64,000 bases of DNA from an uncultured Alistipes sp. Lineage in GTDB: Bacteria; Bacteroidota; Bacteroidia; Bacteroidales; Rikenellaceae. The notes under the pieces are model-generated. The model made no database searches and was not told where the DNA came from. It saw nothing but the letters and a program-made list of their open reading frames with translations. Shown one piece after another: positions 23,984 to 32,822 of this stretch. The stretch lies in contig CAAGGL010000008.1 in NCBI GenBank assembly GCA_900769405.1, positions 1 to 64,000 of the forward strand. Reading direction: 5' to 3'. Both the position numbers and the translations under genes were made by a program. The first letter of the stretch is position 1. Each line of letters begins with the position of its first letter.

Positions 23984-24653
23984 TGTCCTCTCCTTTCTGA
24001 GTCTCCTCATTTACGGTTTCGGTAGCCTCTGCGGCGGGCTGCTCACCCTCGGTCCACTCGGTCGAGGTTGCACCGGTTGCCACATTTGCACCACCCTTGA
24101 TCTGCTGAACTGCATTGTATGCGCGAACAACAGCATCAACATAAGCACGCGACGAGATGGTCGCTGCGGTCAGTGCCTGAACATCACCACCATCCTTTGT
24201 TACAGCCAAAGGCTGCTTCATATTCGCGGGATTCTTATCCTTGAAGCTGGTGATCAACGAGTTGCCCTCGTCACCCATCTTGCTACCCAGACCCGGGGTC
24301 TCGCTATGCTCCAACACGTTGATGTTGTAAACCTCGCCCGAAGCGCGGAAACCAACCATCAGACGGAATACACCGCTAAAACCCTTAGTGGTCATCGTCT
24401 CAACTGCGTAACCTACAACCTGCTCGCCGAGCTTTGCAGTGTGAACGATCACGGGCAGCTCGTCAACGGTCATCGCCTGCGACTCGCTTGCATCGAACTC
24501 GGGCAGTACGTTCTTCAACGCTGCCTGAATATTCTCCTGCTTAGCCTTCTCGATAGGCTCGAAGGTGATCTTATTGACCAAACCTACGCAGAGCGATGCG
24601 ATCAGCGTAATGCTAAACAGCACTACAACCATATTTTTCAATGAACTCTTCAT
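23976..24653 (-). CDS. rnfG: Rnf complex flavin subunit RnfG
   Basis: 225 residues with one N-terminal membrane anchor and a periplasmic FMN-binding domain. The covalent FMN site is the Thr in the segment LTAATISSRAY (about 160-170), a variant of the usual SGAT motif. A HSETPGLGSK motif typical of RnfG/NqrC is near 127. The acidic, Ala-rich C-terminal tail has no obvious function. Twelve bases separate it from rnfD. Confidence 0.94.
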   Translation of the reverse strand: MKSSLKNMVVVLFSITLIASLCVGLVNKITFEPIEKAKQENIQAALKNVLPEFDASESQAMTVDELPVIVHTAKLGEQVVGYAVETMTTKGFSGVFRLMVGFRASGEVYNINVLEHSETPGLGSKMGDEGNSLITSFKDKNPANMKQPLAVTKDGGDVQALTAATISSRAYVDAVVRAYNAVQQIKGGANVATGATSTEWTEGEQPAAEATETVNEETQKGEDNE

Positions 24654-24665
24654 CTCTCTGCCTCC

Positions 24666-25646
24666 TTACTTCTTAGCGCCAAAGCGGCGGGGTTTGATAT
24701 ACTTATTGAGCAGGCAAGCCACTGCATTCATAATCAGAATTGCGAACGACATACCCTCGGGATATGCACCCCAGGTACGGATCAGCATCGTGATCACGCC
24801 GATACCTGCACCGTAGATCAACATACCCTTCGTGGTCATAGGCGAAGTTGCGTAGTCGGTAGCCATATATACAGCACCCAGGATTGCACCACCGGTCAAC
24901 AGGTGGAACAGGGGCGACATATAAGCCTCGGGATTAACCAAGAAGAGGATACCGCTGAAAATAGCCATCGAGCCCAGCACAGCAACGGGGATATGCCAAG
25001 TGATCACCTTGCGGATCAGCAGGTAAGCGAAGCCCACGAGCAGCAACAGAGCTGCAACCTCACCAAACGAACCAGCCTTGAAGCCGAGCAGCAGGTCGGT
25101 GTAGTCGATCTGAGCCATCAGCTCGCTTGCGGGAGTACCGCCCTTCAAGCCCTCCTTAACGAAAGCCAGAGGAGTTGCGCCCGAGCAAACGTCAGCCAAC
25201 TTCTCGGTCGCAAACGCTGTCGAGGTCATCTGTACGGGGAACGAGATCAGCAGGAACACACGACCAACCAATGCAGGATTGAAGGGGTTCTTACCGATAC
25301 CGCCAAAGGTCATCTTACCGATGCCGATTGCAACCAACGCGCCAATTACAATGATCCATACGGGAATCGACGCAGGCAGGTTGAATGCCAAAAGCACACC
25401 CGTAACCACTGCCGACAGATTGCCGATGGTCGAGGGGCCTTTGATCAGATATTTCTGGATCAGGTACTCGAACAGCACACAGCTGAGCACCGATACAGCC
25501 GTTACGAGCAGTGTCGTCCAGCCGTAAACGATCACCGATACCACCAACGCAGGTGCCAACGCGATCAACACATCGCGCATAATACGCTTGGTCGATTCGT
25601 TACCGTGAACGTGGGGCGACGGTGCAACGATTAATTTCTTATCCAT
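24666..25646 (-). CDS. rnfD: Rnf complex membrane subunit RnfD
   Basis: 326 residues, about nine or ten membrane segments, homologous to NqrB. The covalent FMN site lies in the DYATSPMT segment near residue 270. The ATG at 25646 (MDKKLIVAPSPHVHG) is the usual family N-terminus; a longer frame reaching 25709 would run into rnfC and is rejected. Confidence 0.95.
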   Translation of the reverse strand: MDKKLIVAPSPHVHGNESTKRIMRDVLIALAPALVVSVIVYGWTTLLVTAVSVLSCVLFEYLIQKYLIKGPSTIGNLSAVVTGVLLAFNLPASIPVWIIVIGALVAIGIGKMTFGGIGKNPFNPALVGRVFLLISFPVQMTSTAFATEKLADVCSGATPLAFVKEGLKGGTPASELMAQIDYTDLLLGFKAGSFGEVAALLLLVGFAYLLIRKVITWHIPVAVLGSMAIFSGILFLVNPEAYMSPLFHLLTGGAILGAVYMATDYATSPMTTKGMLIYGAGIGVITMLIRTWGAYPEGMSFAILIMNAVACLLNKYIKPRRFGAKK

Positions 25647-25677
25647 AGTTTTAATTCGGTTTCTAAATTCTGATTCA

Positions 25678-27021
25678 CTATTTCTTCTGTGCTGCGGCTG
25701 CACGTGCACGCATAATGCCCATCACCTTAGCCTTACCCAAACGGATATAATCCAACAAAGGCAGGTTTGCAGGGCAGGTAAACATACAGCAACCGCACTC
25801 GATACAGTCAGCGATATGCTCCGCTTCGAGCGGCTCCCACATCTGACGACGCGACATCTTGCTGATCAAGTAAGGCTCCAAGCCCATCGGGCAAGCCGAA
25901 ACGCACTTAGCGCACTTGATACACTGCGATGCGGGCTGACGCTCAGCCTCCTCACCACTCATTACGAGCACACCCGAAGTACCCTTCGTCACGGGAGCAT
26001 CGAGGTTAACCATTGCGCGACCCATCATCGGACCACCATTGATAACCTTGCGTGCATCCTCGGGCAGACCACCCGCAGCCTCCAACAGCGTCGAGATGGG
26101 AGTACCCACACGCGCCAGCAGGTTCTTGGGCGACTTAACGCTCTTACCCGTAACCGTTACAACGCGCTCGATCAGCGGCTTGTTCTTCTGCACAGCCTCG
26201 TAAACTGCCACAGCAGTCGAAGCGTTCTGCACCACTGCGCCTACGTCGATAGGCAGCGCACCCGACGGAACTTCACGACCCGTGATAGCGGCGATCAACT
26301 GCTTCTCACCACCCTGCGGATACTGCACCTTCAAAGGTACGATCTCGATCGACGAGAACGATGCAGCCAACTTCTGCAAGTGAGCGATTGCATCGGGTTT
26401 GTTATTCTCGATACCAACATACGATTTCTCAACGCCCAGAGCCTTAGCCAGAATCGAAACACCGACCAACAACTCCTCGCCGCGCTCCAACATCACGCGG
26501 TGGTCCGAAGTCAGATAGGGCTCGCACTCAACGCCATTGATGATCAGGAACTCAGCCTTCTTGCCCGGAGGAACGCTCAACTTAACGTGTGCGGGGAAGG
26601 TTGCACCACCCATACCGACAATACCTGCCGCCTGGATCTTTGCAACGATCTCCTTGGGCTCCAACTTGCACTCGCGAACAATATCTTTCGAGAGGTCGAT
26701 ACCCTCAGCCCACTCGTCACCCTCGCGCTTGATGGTGATTGCGGGCTGGCGCAGACCTGCACCATTGACCGTCAGATCGACAGCCGTAACCGTACCCGAA
26801 ATGGGTGCGTGAATGTTGCTCGACACGAAACCACCAGCCTCGGCGATCAACTGACCCGTCAGCACCTTGTCGCCCTTGGCAACCTTAGCTACGGCGGGAG
26901 CACCGATATGCTGCGACAGGAGCACCGTTACGGTATCGGGCAACGCCAAGACCTCGATGGCCTGCTCGCGGCTCAATTTATTCTCTGACGGATGAACACC
27001 GCCAATAGGAAAACTCTTCAT
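25678..27021 (-). CDS. rnfC: Rnf complex NADH-binding subunit RnfC
   Basis: 447 residues. N-terminal barrel-sandwich domain (KSFPIGGVHPSENK), then a Rossmann-like NADH/FMN domain (GMGGATFPAHVKL, INGVECEPYL), then two [4Fe-4S] motifs near the C-terminus: CIKCAKCVSACP and CIECGCCMFTCP. It exchanges electrons with NAD at the cytoplasmic face. Nineteen bases follow rnfB. Confidence 0.96.
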   Translation of the reverse strand: MKSFPIGGVHPSENKLSREQAIEVLALPDTVTVLLSQHIGAPAVAKVAKGDKVLTGQLIAEAGGFVSSNIHAPISGTVTAVDLTVNGAGLRQPAITIKREGDEWAEGIDLSKDIVRECKLEPKEIVAKIQAAGIVGMGGATFPAHVKLSVPPGKKAEFLIINGVECEPYLTSDHRVMLERGEELLVGVSILAKALGVEKSYVGIENNKPDAIAHLQKLAASFSSIEIVPLKVQYPQGGEKQLIAAITGREVPSGALPIDVGAVVQNASTAVAVYEAVQKNKPLIERVVTVTGKSVKSPKNLLARVGTPISTLLEAAGGLPEDARKVINGGPMMGRAMVNLDAPVTKGTSGVLVMSGEEAERQPASQCIKCAKCVSACPMGLEPYLISKMSRRQMWEPLEAEHIADCIECGCCMFTCPANLPLLDYIRLGKAKVMGIMRARAAAAQKK

Positions 27022-27040
27022 ATCTTACAGCTTTTCTTCG

Positions 27041-27979
27041 TTATTCTTTGGTTTCGGTTGCAGCCTTCGGAGCCTCCTGCGTCTTCACCTCGACCTTCAC
27101 TGCCTCAGCCTTGGGAGCTGCGGGTTTGGGCTCAGCAGGCTTAACAGGTGCGGGCGGGAAATTAACCGCTACGATTGCACCCGTAGGACACTCTGCTACA
27201 CACTTACGGCACAATTTACACTTTGCGGGGTCGATGTAGGCCAGATTGCCCTCAACCTTGATTGCCTCGAACGGACAAGCCTTAACGCACTTCGAGCAGC
27301 CGATGCAACCGGCCTTGCAGGCCTTCATCACAGCAGCACCCTTGTCGTGGCTCACGCACGAAACGTAAACACCGCGATTCTTCGGCCACTTCTTACGCAG
27401 CTCGATCACGCCCTTAGGACAAGCCTTGACGCACGCGCCGCAAGCGGTACACTTGTCGGCATCAACCTCAACAAGACCCGTCTCGGGGTTCTTCTTGATT
27501 GCGCCGAACGAGCAAGCTGCAACGCAGTCGCCCATACCCAAACAGCCATACGAGCAAGCCGTCTCACCAACGTACAACGACGCTACAACAGCGCACGACT
27601 GTGCACCATCGAACTTGTTGGTACGGGGGCGTTTCTCGCACGTACCACCGCAACGAACCACAGCTACCTGAGGTTCCTTCTCGGGGGCTACCTTACCTAA
27701 GTAAGTGGCGATTTTCTTCATCGTCTCAGCGCCTGCTGCCGAGCAGTAGAGAGCCGAGATGTCATCGTTTTGCACAAGTGCAGTAGCCAGACCGCGACAA
27801 CCGGCGAAGCCGCAACCACCACAGTTTGCACCAGGCAGCATCTTCTCCACCTCGTCGATACGCGGATCCTCCTCAACCTTGAACTTCTGCGCAACAAAGT
27901 ACAGAATCAAAGCAGCGAGGGCGCCTAACACACTCAGCGTTACTACGGTCCATACAAGGACCATTTCCCATCCTTCCAT
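27041..27979 (-). CDS. rnfB: Rnf complex ferredoxin subunit RnfB
   Basis: 312 residues. One N-terminal membrane anchor, then the Fe-S motif NCGGCGFAGC near residue 52, a further CGGTC region, and a chain of [4Fe-4S] ferredoxin motifs (CTACGACVKACPKG, CIGCSKCVKACPFE, CKLCRKCVAECPTG). It takes electrons from soluble ferredoxin. The last ~40 residues are a low-complexity Pro/Ala/Lys/Glu tail. The start overlaps the stop of the RseC-like gene (TAATG). Confidence 0.96.
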   Translation of the reverse strand: MEGWEMVLVWTVVTLSVLGALAALILYFVAQKFKVEEDPRIDEVEKMLPGANCGGCGFAGCRGLATALVQNDDISALYCSAAGAETMKKIATYLGKVAPEKEPQVAVVRCGGTCEKRPRTNKFDGAQSCAVVASLYVGETACSYGCLGMGDCVAACSFGAIKKNPETGLVEVDADKCTACGACVKACPKGVIELRKKWPKNRGVYVSCVSHDKGAAVMKACKAGCIGCSKCVKACPFEAIKVEGNLAYIDPAKCKLCRKCVAECPTGAIVAVNFPPAPVKPAEPKPAAPKAEAVKVEVKTQEAPKAATETKE

Positions 27980-28401
27980 TACTGTTTTTTGATTTTAAAT
28001 ATGATATTAGTTTCGATTTTATCTCTCAACATTCGCACGACAAAATAGTAAACGGCCACGACGCCCAAAGCCGTCACAGCCGCCACTCCATCACTCAAAC
28101 CCGCCGCCGAGCAGGCAATCAGTGCCACCAACATCGCCACCAAAGGCATACAGTAGGCCAGCACGACCGCTTTCAGACCCGCCGCACGTTCGACCGACAC
28201 CACACAACGCTCACCCACCGTGTAGCTCGACGCCTCGCGCGTATGAACCTCGATCTCCTTTTCGGTCGATTCACTCATACCGCAAGCCGAACGTGCCGCG
28301 CACGATGCACACGCGCTCGCCGCAACAATCTGGACACGAATCATATCGCCCTCGATCGCCTTGACTACGCCTACGTGTTCTATGGGTTTCTGCTTTGCCA
28401 T
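27979..28401 (-). CDS. RseC/MucC-like membrane protein of the rnf operon
   Basis: 140 residues. A cytoplasmic N-terminal domain carries four clustered cysteines (CASCAARSACG, about 31-43), then two membrane segments follow (about 85-125). This is the SoxR-reducing/RseC family layout. In other bacteria such proteins accompany Rnf and help reduce the SoxR iron-sulfur cluster or modulate sigma-E; in Bacteroidota the role is unproven but the linkage to rnfB is common. It is translationally coupled to rnfB. Confidence 0.85.
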   Translation of the reverse strand: MAKQKPIEHVGVVKAIEGDMIRVQIVAASACASCAARSACGMSESTEKEIEVHTREASSYTVGERCVVSVERAAGLKAVVLAYCMPLVAMLVALIACSAAGLSDGVAAVTALGVVAVYYFVVRMLRDKIETNIIFKIKKQ

Positions 28402-28422
28402 TGTCGCCTCGCTACGTTTGAA

Positions 28423-30003
28423 TTAGTCGCCATACTTATTGGTCAGCGGCAACACGCGGTCGCAACCAAGCGTGCAGCTCGACAAACGCAACATCGGGCA
28501 GAACTGGAAGCGCTTCTTCTCGTTGCGCATCACCATCTTGTGGATCTTATGCACCACCTCGGCGTCAAAACCCGCATTGATGATCTCCTCACGGTGCTGA
28601 CCGCGCTCGATCATTCGATACAGAATCGCATCGACAACCTCGTACGGCGGCAACAGATCCGAGTCCTTCTGACCGGCATACAACTCCGACGACGGCTCCT
28701 TATTCAGGATATTCTCGGGAATAATCTCACGTTCGCGGTTGATATAGCGCGCCAAGTCGTAGATCTCGCTCTTATAGACGTCGCCCGTAATGCTGATCGC
28801 ACCTGCCGTGTCGCCATAGAGCGTACACCAGCCCAGCGCGTTCTCGCTCTTATTCGACGAGTTGAGCATCACGTAGTTCTGCTTATTCTGCAACGCCATC
28901 AGCATAATGGTACGAATACGAGCCTGAATATTCTCCTCGGTAGCATCGAACGGCGTACCGCCCACAACGGGCATCAACGACTCGACGATACTCTTGTAAG
29001 CCTCGGTAATGGGCACCACGTTGTACTCTACACCCAGATTCTCGGCCAACTTCACTGCGTCCTCAACCGAGTGATCCGACGAGAACTGCGAAGGCATCAT
29101 CATCGCGCGCACGTTCTCGACGCCCAGCGCATCGACCGCAATCGACAGCACCACCGACGAGTCGATACCGCCCGACAGACCTACGCAGGCCTTCTTGTAG
29201 CCGTTCTTGTAGAAGTAATCCTTCAAGCCGCACTTGATCGCATCGTAGAGGTTGCGGGTGCGGTTCTGGTAGTACGAGAAGGGAGTTGCAATAGGCTCGT
29301 TCTGCACACCGAGGTCGCACACCTTGAAATCCTCTTGGAAGGTGTCGAGCAGCAGTACCAACTCGCCCTTCGAGTCGTAAACCGACGATGTACCGTCATA
29401 AACCATATCGGTCGAACCGCCCACGTGGTTCACAAATACCAGATTCTTACCCTCGACATATGCGATGTGGTGGAACTTCTCGTAGCGAGCCTCCAACACG
29501 CGCTTGCGGAAACGACGAGCGTTGATGTTGATGATCGTAGTCACCGACTGGTCGCAATCGCGTACACGCACCAGATCGTTACCCACAACAACAGCCACCT
29601 GCTCACCTGCAACTTTGATCACCTCAGCGCCCGACGAGGGGTGGATATAACCCATCTCATCTCGATAATCGACATACTGTTTAGCGATGCGACGAGTGAT
29701 CTGGCCGTTCTCAATAACCACAGCCGCGCTCACCGTACCCTCATCACCCGCAACGGGCGAGCCGACGATAGCAGCCAGCGAATCGCAATGCTCGGCAATA
29801 CGCTCCAACTCCTCTTCGCACAATTCGACGAAGGTCGCCTTGTTCAGCAGATCGTATGCGGGAGTACCGCTCAGAGCCTGCTCGGCAAAGACAACCAAGT
29901 CAACATTTTTCTGTTTAGCCTTTTCGATCGCCTCGATAATTTTCGAAGCGTTGCCCTCAACGTCACCTACGGTGTAGTTAAGCTGGGCAAGTGCAATTTT
30001 CAT
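28423..30003 (-). CDS. nadE: NAD+ synthetase with a degenerate glutaminase domain
   Basis: 526 residues: an N-terminal nitrilase-type glutaminase domain (1-250) and a C-terminal ATP-dependent NAD synthetase domain with the P-loop SGGIDSS (about 270-280). Two of the three nitrilase catalytic residues appear present (Glu41 in FAEQALSG; Lys108 in AKQYVDY). The catalytic cysteine, normally in a CED(I/L)W-like motif, is replaced: the aligned segment reads VVVGNDLV with Gly141. The enzyme probably cannot use glutamine and depends on ammonia, or takes ammonia from a partner; this is inference. It is the first gene of the operon with the RseC-like gene and rnfBCDGEA, linking NAD supply to the Rnf NAD reductase. 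Confidence 0.92.
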   Translation of the reverse strand: MKIALAQLNYTVGDVEGNASKIIEAIEKAKQKNVDLVVFAEQALSGTPAYDLLNKATFVELCEEELERIAEHCDSLAAIVGSPVAGDEGTVSAAVVIENGQITRRIAKQYVDYRDEMGYIHPSSGAEVIKVAGEQVAVVVGNDLVRVRDCDQSVTTIININARRFRKRVLEARYEKFHHIAYVEGKNLVFVNHVGGSTDMVYDGTSSVYDSKGELVLLLDTFQEDFKVCDLGVQNEPIATPFSYYQNRTRNLYDAIKCGLKDYFYKNGYKKACVGLSGGIDSSVVLSIAVDALGVENVRAMMMPSQFSSDHSVEDAVKLAENLGVEYNVVPITEAYKSIVESLMPVVGGTPFDATEENIQARIRTIMLMALQNKQNYVMLNSSNKSENALGWCTLYGDTAGAISITGDVYKSEIYDLARYINREREIIPENILNKEPSSELYAGQKDSDLLPPYEVVDAILYRMIERGQHREEIINAGFDAEVVHKIHKMVMRNEKKRFQFCPMLRLSSCTLGCDRVLPLTNKYGD

Positions 30004-30031
30004 ATTTCGAAATAGTTATGATTCGACCCTG

Positions 30032-30039
30032 CAAAGATA
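30032..30039 (-). promoter_or_regulatory. -7 box of nadE-rseC-rnf operon
   Basis: TATCTTTG on the minus strand, 29 bp before the nadE ATG. No other clear -7 box was seen before rnfB. Confidence 0.65.
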
Positions 30040-30155
30040 GGTTTTTTATCCCGAAATTCAGTGCATATCTATATTAAAAAAGGGATTTTCGAGCATAAAA
30101 AAACATTCCGCACACTTTCGCCGCGCAGAATCGTGCGAATTTCGGTTTTTATTCT

Positions 30156-30163
30156 TATATTTG
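30156..30163 (+). promoter_or_regulatory. -7 box of tatAC operon
   Basis: TATATTTG, 33 bp before the tatA ATG. Confidence 0.65.
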
Positions 30164-30196
30164 CCTATTACAAACTTTGAAAATATTAGAAGCGCT

Positions 30197-30391
30197 ATGT
30201 TACAGTTTATGGCTATCGGCACGACCGAAATCGTCCTTATCGTATTGGCAGTTGTGCTGCTCTTTGGCGGCAAGAAAATCCCCGAACTGATGAAGGGTCT
30301 GGGTCAGGGCGTACGCTCGTTCAAGGACGGAATGAAGGACGTCGAGAAGGAGATCAAAGAGGCCGACAAAAAAGACGAAGAGAAGAAATAA
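30197..30391 (+). CDS. tatA: Twin-arginine translocase subunit TatA
   Basis: 64 residues. One membrane helix (TEIVLIVLAVVLLF), the FGGKKIPELMKGLGQG hinge and amphipathic helix, then a Lys/Glu-rich tail. TatA forms the variable pore of the Tat system. The ATG at 30197 is preferred over the in-frame ATG at 30209 only by family length; either is possible. tatC follows 42 bp later; no tatB was seen, so this is a TatA-TatC system. Confidence 0.94.
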   Translation: MLQFMAIGTTEIVLIVLAVVLLFGGKKIPELMKGLGQGVRSFKDGMKDVEKEIKEADKKDEEKK

Positions 30392-30433
30392 ATATCTAAC
30401 AATTAGCGAATTACTACGCTAATACGCACACCG

Positions 30434-31282
30434 ATGAGCGAAGAACAACTGCCCGAAAACGCAGTTGGCGGCAACGTGTCCACCAACCCCGACGACGCAC
30501 AATCGGAGATGAGTTTTTGGGACCATCTCGACGAGTTGCGCCGCGTGTTGATGCGCATAATTTTGGTCGTTGTGGCGATCGGAATTGCCGTCTTTATGTT
30601 CAAAGATGAGGTCTTCGCGGCGGTGCTCGCGCCCTCGAAAGGCAGCTTCATCACCTACCGCTGGATCAACCACCTGCTGGTGCTGCTCGGCTGGGATTCG
30701 ATGCTGATTCCCGACACCGATCTCACAATGATCAACACCCAGCTGGCGGCACAATTTATGACTCACATCACCGTGTCGATGACCATCGGACTGCTCGCCG
30801 CAGCACCTTATGTGGTCTATGAACTGTTCGGTTTTGTCAAGCCCGCTCTCTACGAAAACGAGCGTCGCTACTCGAACCGAATTATGGTCGCCGTGGTGGC
30901 ACTTTTCTTCTTGGGTGTGGTGATGAACTACTTCGTCATCTTTCCCGTATCAGTCAAATTCTTAGGTACTTATCAAGTCAATGAGGGAGTCGTGAACACC
31001 ATCGCCCTCAGCTCCTACATCTCGACTTTCACCACCCTTTCGCTGATGATGGGACTCGTTTTCGAGATCCCCGTTTTGGCATATTTCTTGGCTCGCGCGG
31101 GGCTGGTCAGCAGCGACCTGCTCGCCCGCTATCGACGCCACGCCTTCGTCATCATTATGGTCGTTGCGGCCTTCATCACCCCGCCCGACGCCTTCACTCT
31201 GGCGCTGATGACCATACCCCTCTACTCACTCTATGAGGTCAGCATCCTGATCGCTCGCCGCTTCGGCCCGAAGGCTAAGTAA
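30434..31282 (+). CDS. tatC: Twin-arginine translocase subunit TatC
   Basis: 282 residues, six membrane segments. TatC recognises the twin-arginine signal. The conserved N-terminal SFWDHLDELRRVL (about 22-34) and the FGFVKPALYENER segment are present. A likely client in this window is the PIG-L protein at 14519-15283. A terminator follows at 31318-31345. Confidence 0.96.
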   Translation: MSEEQLPENAVGGNVSTNPDDAQSEMSFWDHLDELRRVLMRIILVVVAIGIAVFMFKDEVFAAVLAPSKGSFITYRWINHLLVLLGWDSMLIPDTDLTMINTQLAAQFMTHITVSMTIGLLAAAPYVVYELFGFVKPALYENERRYSNRIMVAVVALFFLGVVMNYFVIFPVSVKFLGTYQVNEGVVNTIALSSYISTFTTLSLMMGLVFEIPVLAYFLARAGLVSSDLLARYRRHAFVIIMVVAAFITPPDAFTLALMTIPLYSLYEVSILIARRFGPKAK

Positions 31283-31317
31283 CGCACGCACATACGCCCA
31301 AAACGAGGCACAACAAT

Positions 31318-31345
31318 AAGGCGCACCCGAAAAGTGCGCCTTTCA
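31318..31345 (+). terminator. Terminator of tatAC
   Basis: Hairpin AAGGCGCAC/GTGCGCCTT followed by TTC and an A/T-rich stretch, 36 bp after the tatC stop. Confidence 0.75.
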
Positions 31346-31386
31346 TTATATTCATCTCAAAGCCACATCGCAACACCGCAAAAAAT

Positions 31387-31414
31387 AAGGCGCACCCCGT
31401 TTGGGATACGCCTT
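31387..31414 (-). terminator. Terminator of rpsF-rpsR-rplI
   Basis: Hairpin AAGGCG...ACCCC/GGG...CGCCTT followed on the minus strand by a T-rich run, 29 bp after the rplI stop. Confidence 0.75.
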
Positions 31415-31442
31415 AGAATTTGTTAGCTCCGAGGGCTAAACC

Positions 31443-31886
31443 TTACTCCTGCTCAGCAACAACCGAGAACGAGATGGTAGCCTTAACCTCGCGGTGCAAC
31501 TTAGCGGTTGCGGTGTACTCGCCGAGCTCCTTAACAGCGTCAACTGCGATGAGCTTACGATCAACCTCAACACCCTTAGCAGCCAGAGCCTCAGCCAAGT
31601 CAGCAGCGGTTACGCTACCGAAGATCTTGTTCTCCTCAGCCTTAGCGGTGATAACGAGGGGCAGGTTAGCGATCTTCTCAGCCAAAGCCTGAGCGTCAGC
31701 CAGAATCTTCGCATCCTTGTGAGCGCGCTGCTTCAAGTTCTCAGCCAGAACCTTCTTAGCCGATGCGGTAGCAGCCTTAGCAAAACCCTGAGGAATCAGG
31801 TAGTTATTTGCATAACCGGGCTTTACATCTACGATGTCGTTAGCGTAACCCAGCTTCTCAACGTCTTTAATCAGAATTACTTCCAT
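31443..31886 (-). CDS. rplI: 50S ribosomal protein L9
   Basis: 147 residues. N-terminal L9 signature MEVILIKDVEKLGYANDIVDVKPGYA.. with the conserved GYANNYL motif, a long connecting helix, and the C-terminal domain. Last gene of the S6-S18-L9 operon. Confidence 0.97.
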   Translation of the reverse strand: MEVILIKDVEKLGYANDIVDVKPGYANNYLIPQGFAKAATASAKKVLAENLKQRAHKDAKILADAQALAEKIANLPLVITAKAEENKIFGSVTAADLAEALAAKGVEVDRKLIAVDAVKELGEYTATAKLHREVKATISFSVVAEQE

Positions 31887-31905
31887 TGTACTCTCCTCCC
31901 ATTAA

Positions 31906-32187
31906 TTATTTCATACAATCGGTTACGAAGGGCAGGATAGCCAAGTGACGAGCACGCTTAACAGCCTGAGCCACCTTCTTCTGGAACTTCTGCGAAGTAC
32001 CGGTCAAACGACGGGGCAGCAACTTACCCTGCTCGTTGAGGAACTTTTTGAGGAACTCACCGTCCTTGTAGTCTACGTACTTGATGCCGAGCTTCTTGAA
32101 GCGGCAGTACTTCTTCTTCTTAACGTCAACCGAAACGGGGTTGAGGTAACGGATCTCGCCGTTCTGAGTCTTATTCTCCTGTGCCAT
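31906..32187 (-). CDS. rpsR: 30S ribosomal protein S18
   Basis: 93 residues. The conserved core (YKDGEFLKKFLNEQGKLLPRR, RLTGTSQKFQKKVAQAVKRARHLAILP) matches S18. There is a short N-terminal extension. Between S6 and L9, three bases after rpsF. Confidence 0.97.
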   Translation of the reverse strand: MAQENKTQNGEIRYLNPVSVDVKKKKYCRFKKLGIKYVDYKDGEFLKKFLNEQGKLLPRRLTGTSQKFQKKVAQAVKRARHLAILPFVTDCMK

Positions 32188-32190
32188 AGT

Positions 32191-32538
32191 TTACTCCTCC
32201 TGCGATTTGTTAGCGAGTTTAGCGCGACGCTTCTCCGAGTACTCAACAGCGTACTTGTCCTGCTTGAAGGTAAGGAAACGGATAACGCGCTCGTCGCGAC
32301 GATACTGAGTTTCGAGAGTGTTGATCAGCGAGCCCTCGCCCGTGAACTCGATAAAGAAATAGAAGCCGGTGGTCTTCTTCTGAATAGGATAAGCGAGTTT
32401 CTTCAAACCCCACTCCTCGACATTCACGATCTGACCGCCGTTCTCGGTGATAACACCTTGGAATTTGTCCAGCACCTCTTTCACCTGTACGTCCGAAAGA
32501 ACCGGTGTGGCAATGAAAACGGTTTCGTAATTGTTCAT
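32191..32538 (-). CDS. rpsF: 30S ribosomal protein S6
   Basis: 115 residues. NNYETVFIATPVLSD N-terminus and the EWGLKKLAYPIQKKTTGFYF motif are diagnostic of S6. First gene of the operon, with no ssb or priB between S6 and S18, as usual in Bacteroidota. Confidence 0.97.
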   Translation of the reverse strand: MNNYETVFIATPVLSDVQVKEVLDKFQGVITENGGQIVNVEEWGLKKLAYPIQKKTTGFYFFIEFTGEGSLINTLETQYRRDERVIRFLTFKQDKYAVEYSEKRRAKLANKSQEE

Positions 32539-32575
32539 AACTGTTTGTTAATTAAATTGTTTGCAAAAAGCGGTG

Positions 32576-32583
32576 CAAAGATA
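32576..32583 (-). promoter_or_regulatory. -7 box of ribosomal operon rpsF-rpsR-rplI
   Basis: TATCTTTG on the minus strand, 38 bp before the rpsF ATG. The remaining gap to thiL (32584-32822) shows no gene. Confidence 0.65.
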
Positions 32584-32822
32584 CGCATTTTATTCGGAAA
32601 AACAAAACCTGCGCACTCTTTTTTTCTTCTCATTGAGCGATTTAGCCCTTTTTCGTGCGCCGCAGGGACACCAAAACTGCACCGCGACCCGTCATCGGGC
32701 GGCGATGCAGTTCAAAATGCTTATATTTGATTAGCTTTTGTTTTGGTCGCCAGCGAAAGATTTCACTGGGTTCTGCAAATCTACGAAATAAAAATTACTT
32801 TTCCAAACAAAAACTGCAAAAA

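Noticed and set aside
28243..30015. 590-codon plus-strand frame opposite nadE
   Set aside because: Antisense shadow of nadE, with no promoter and Arg/His-rich low-information translation.
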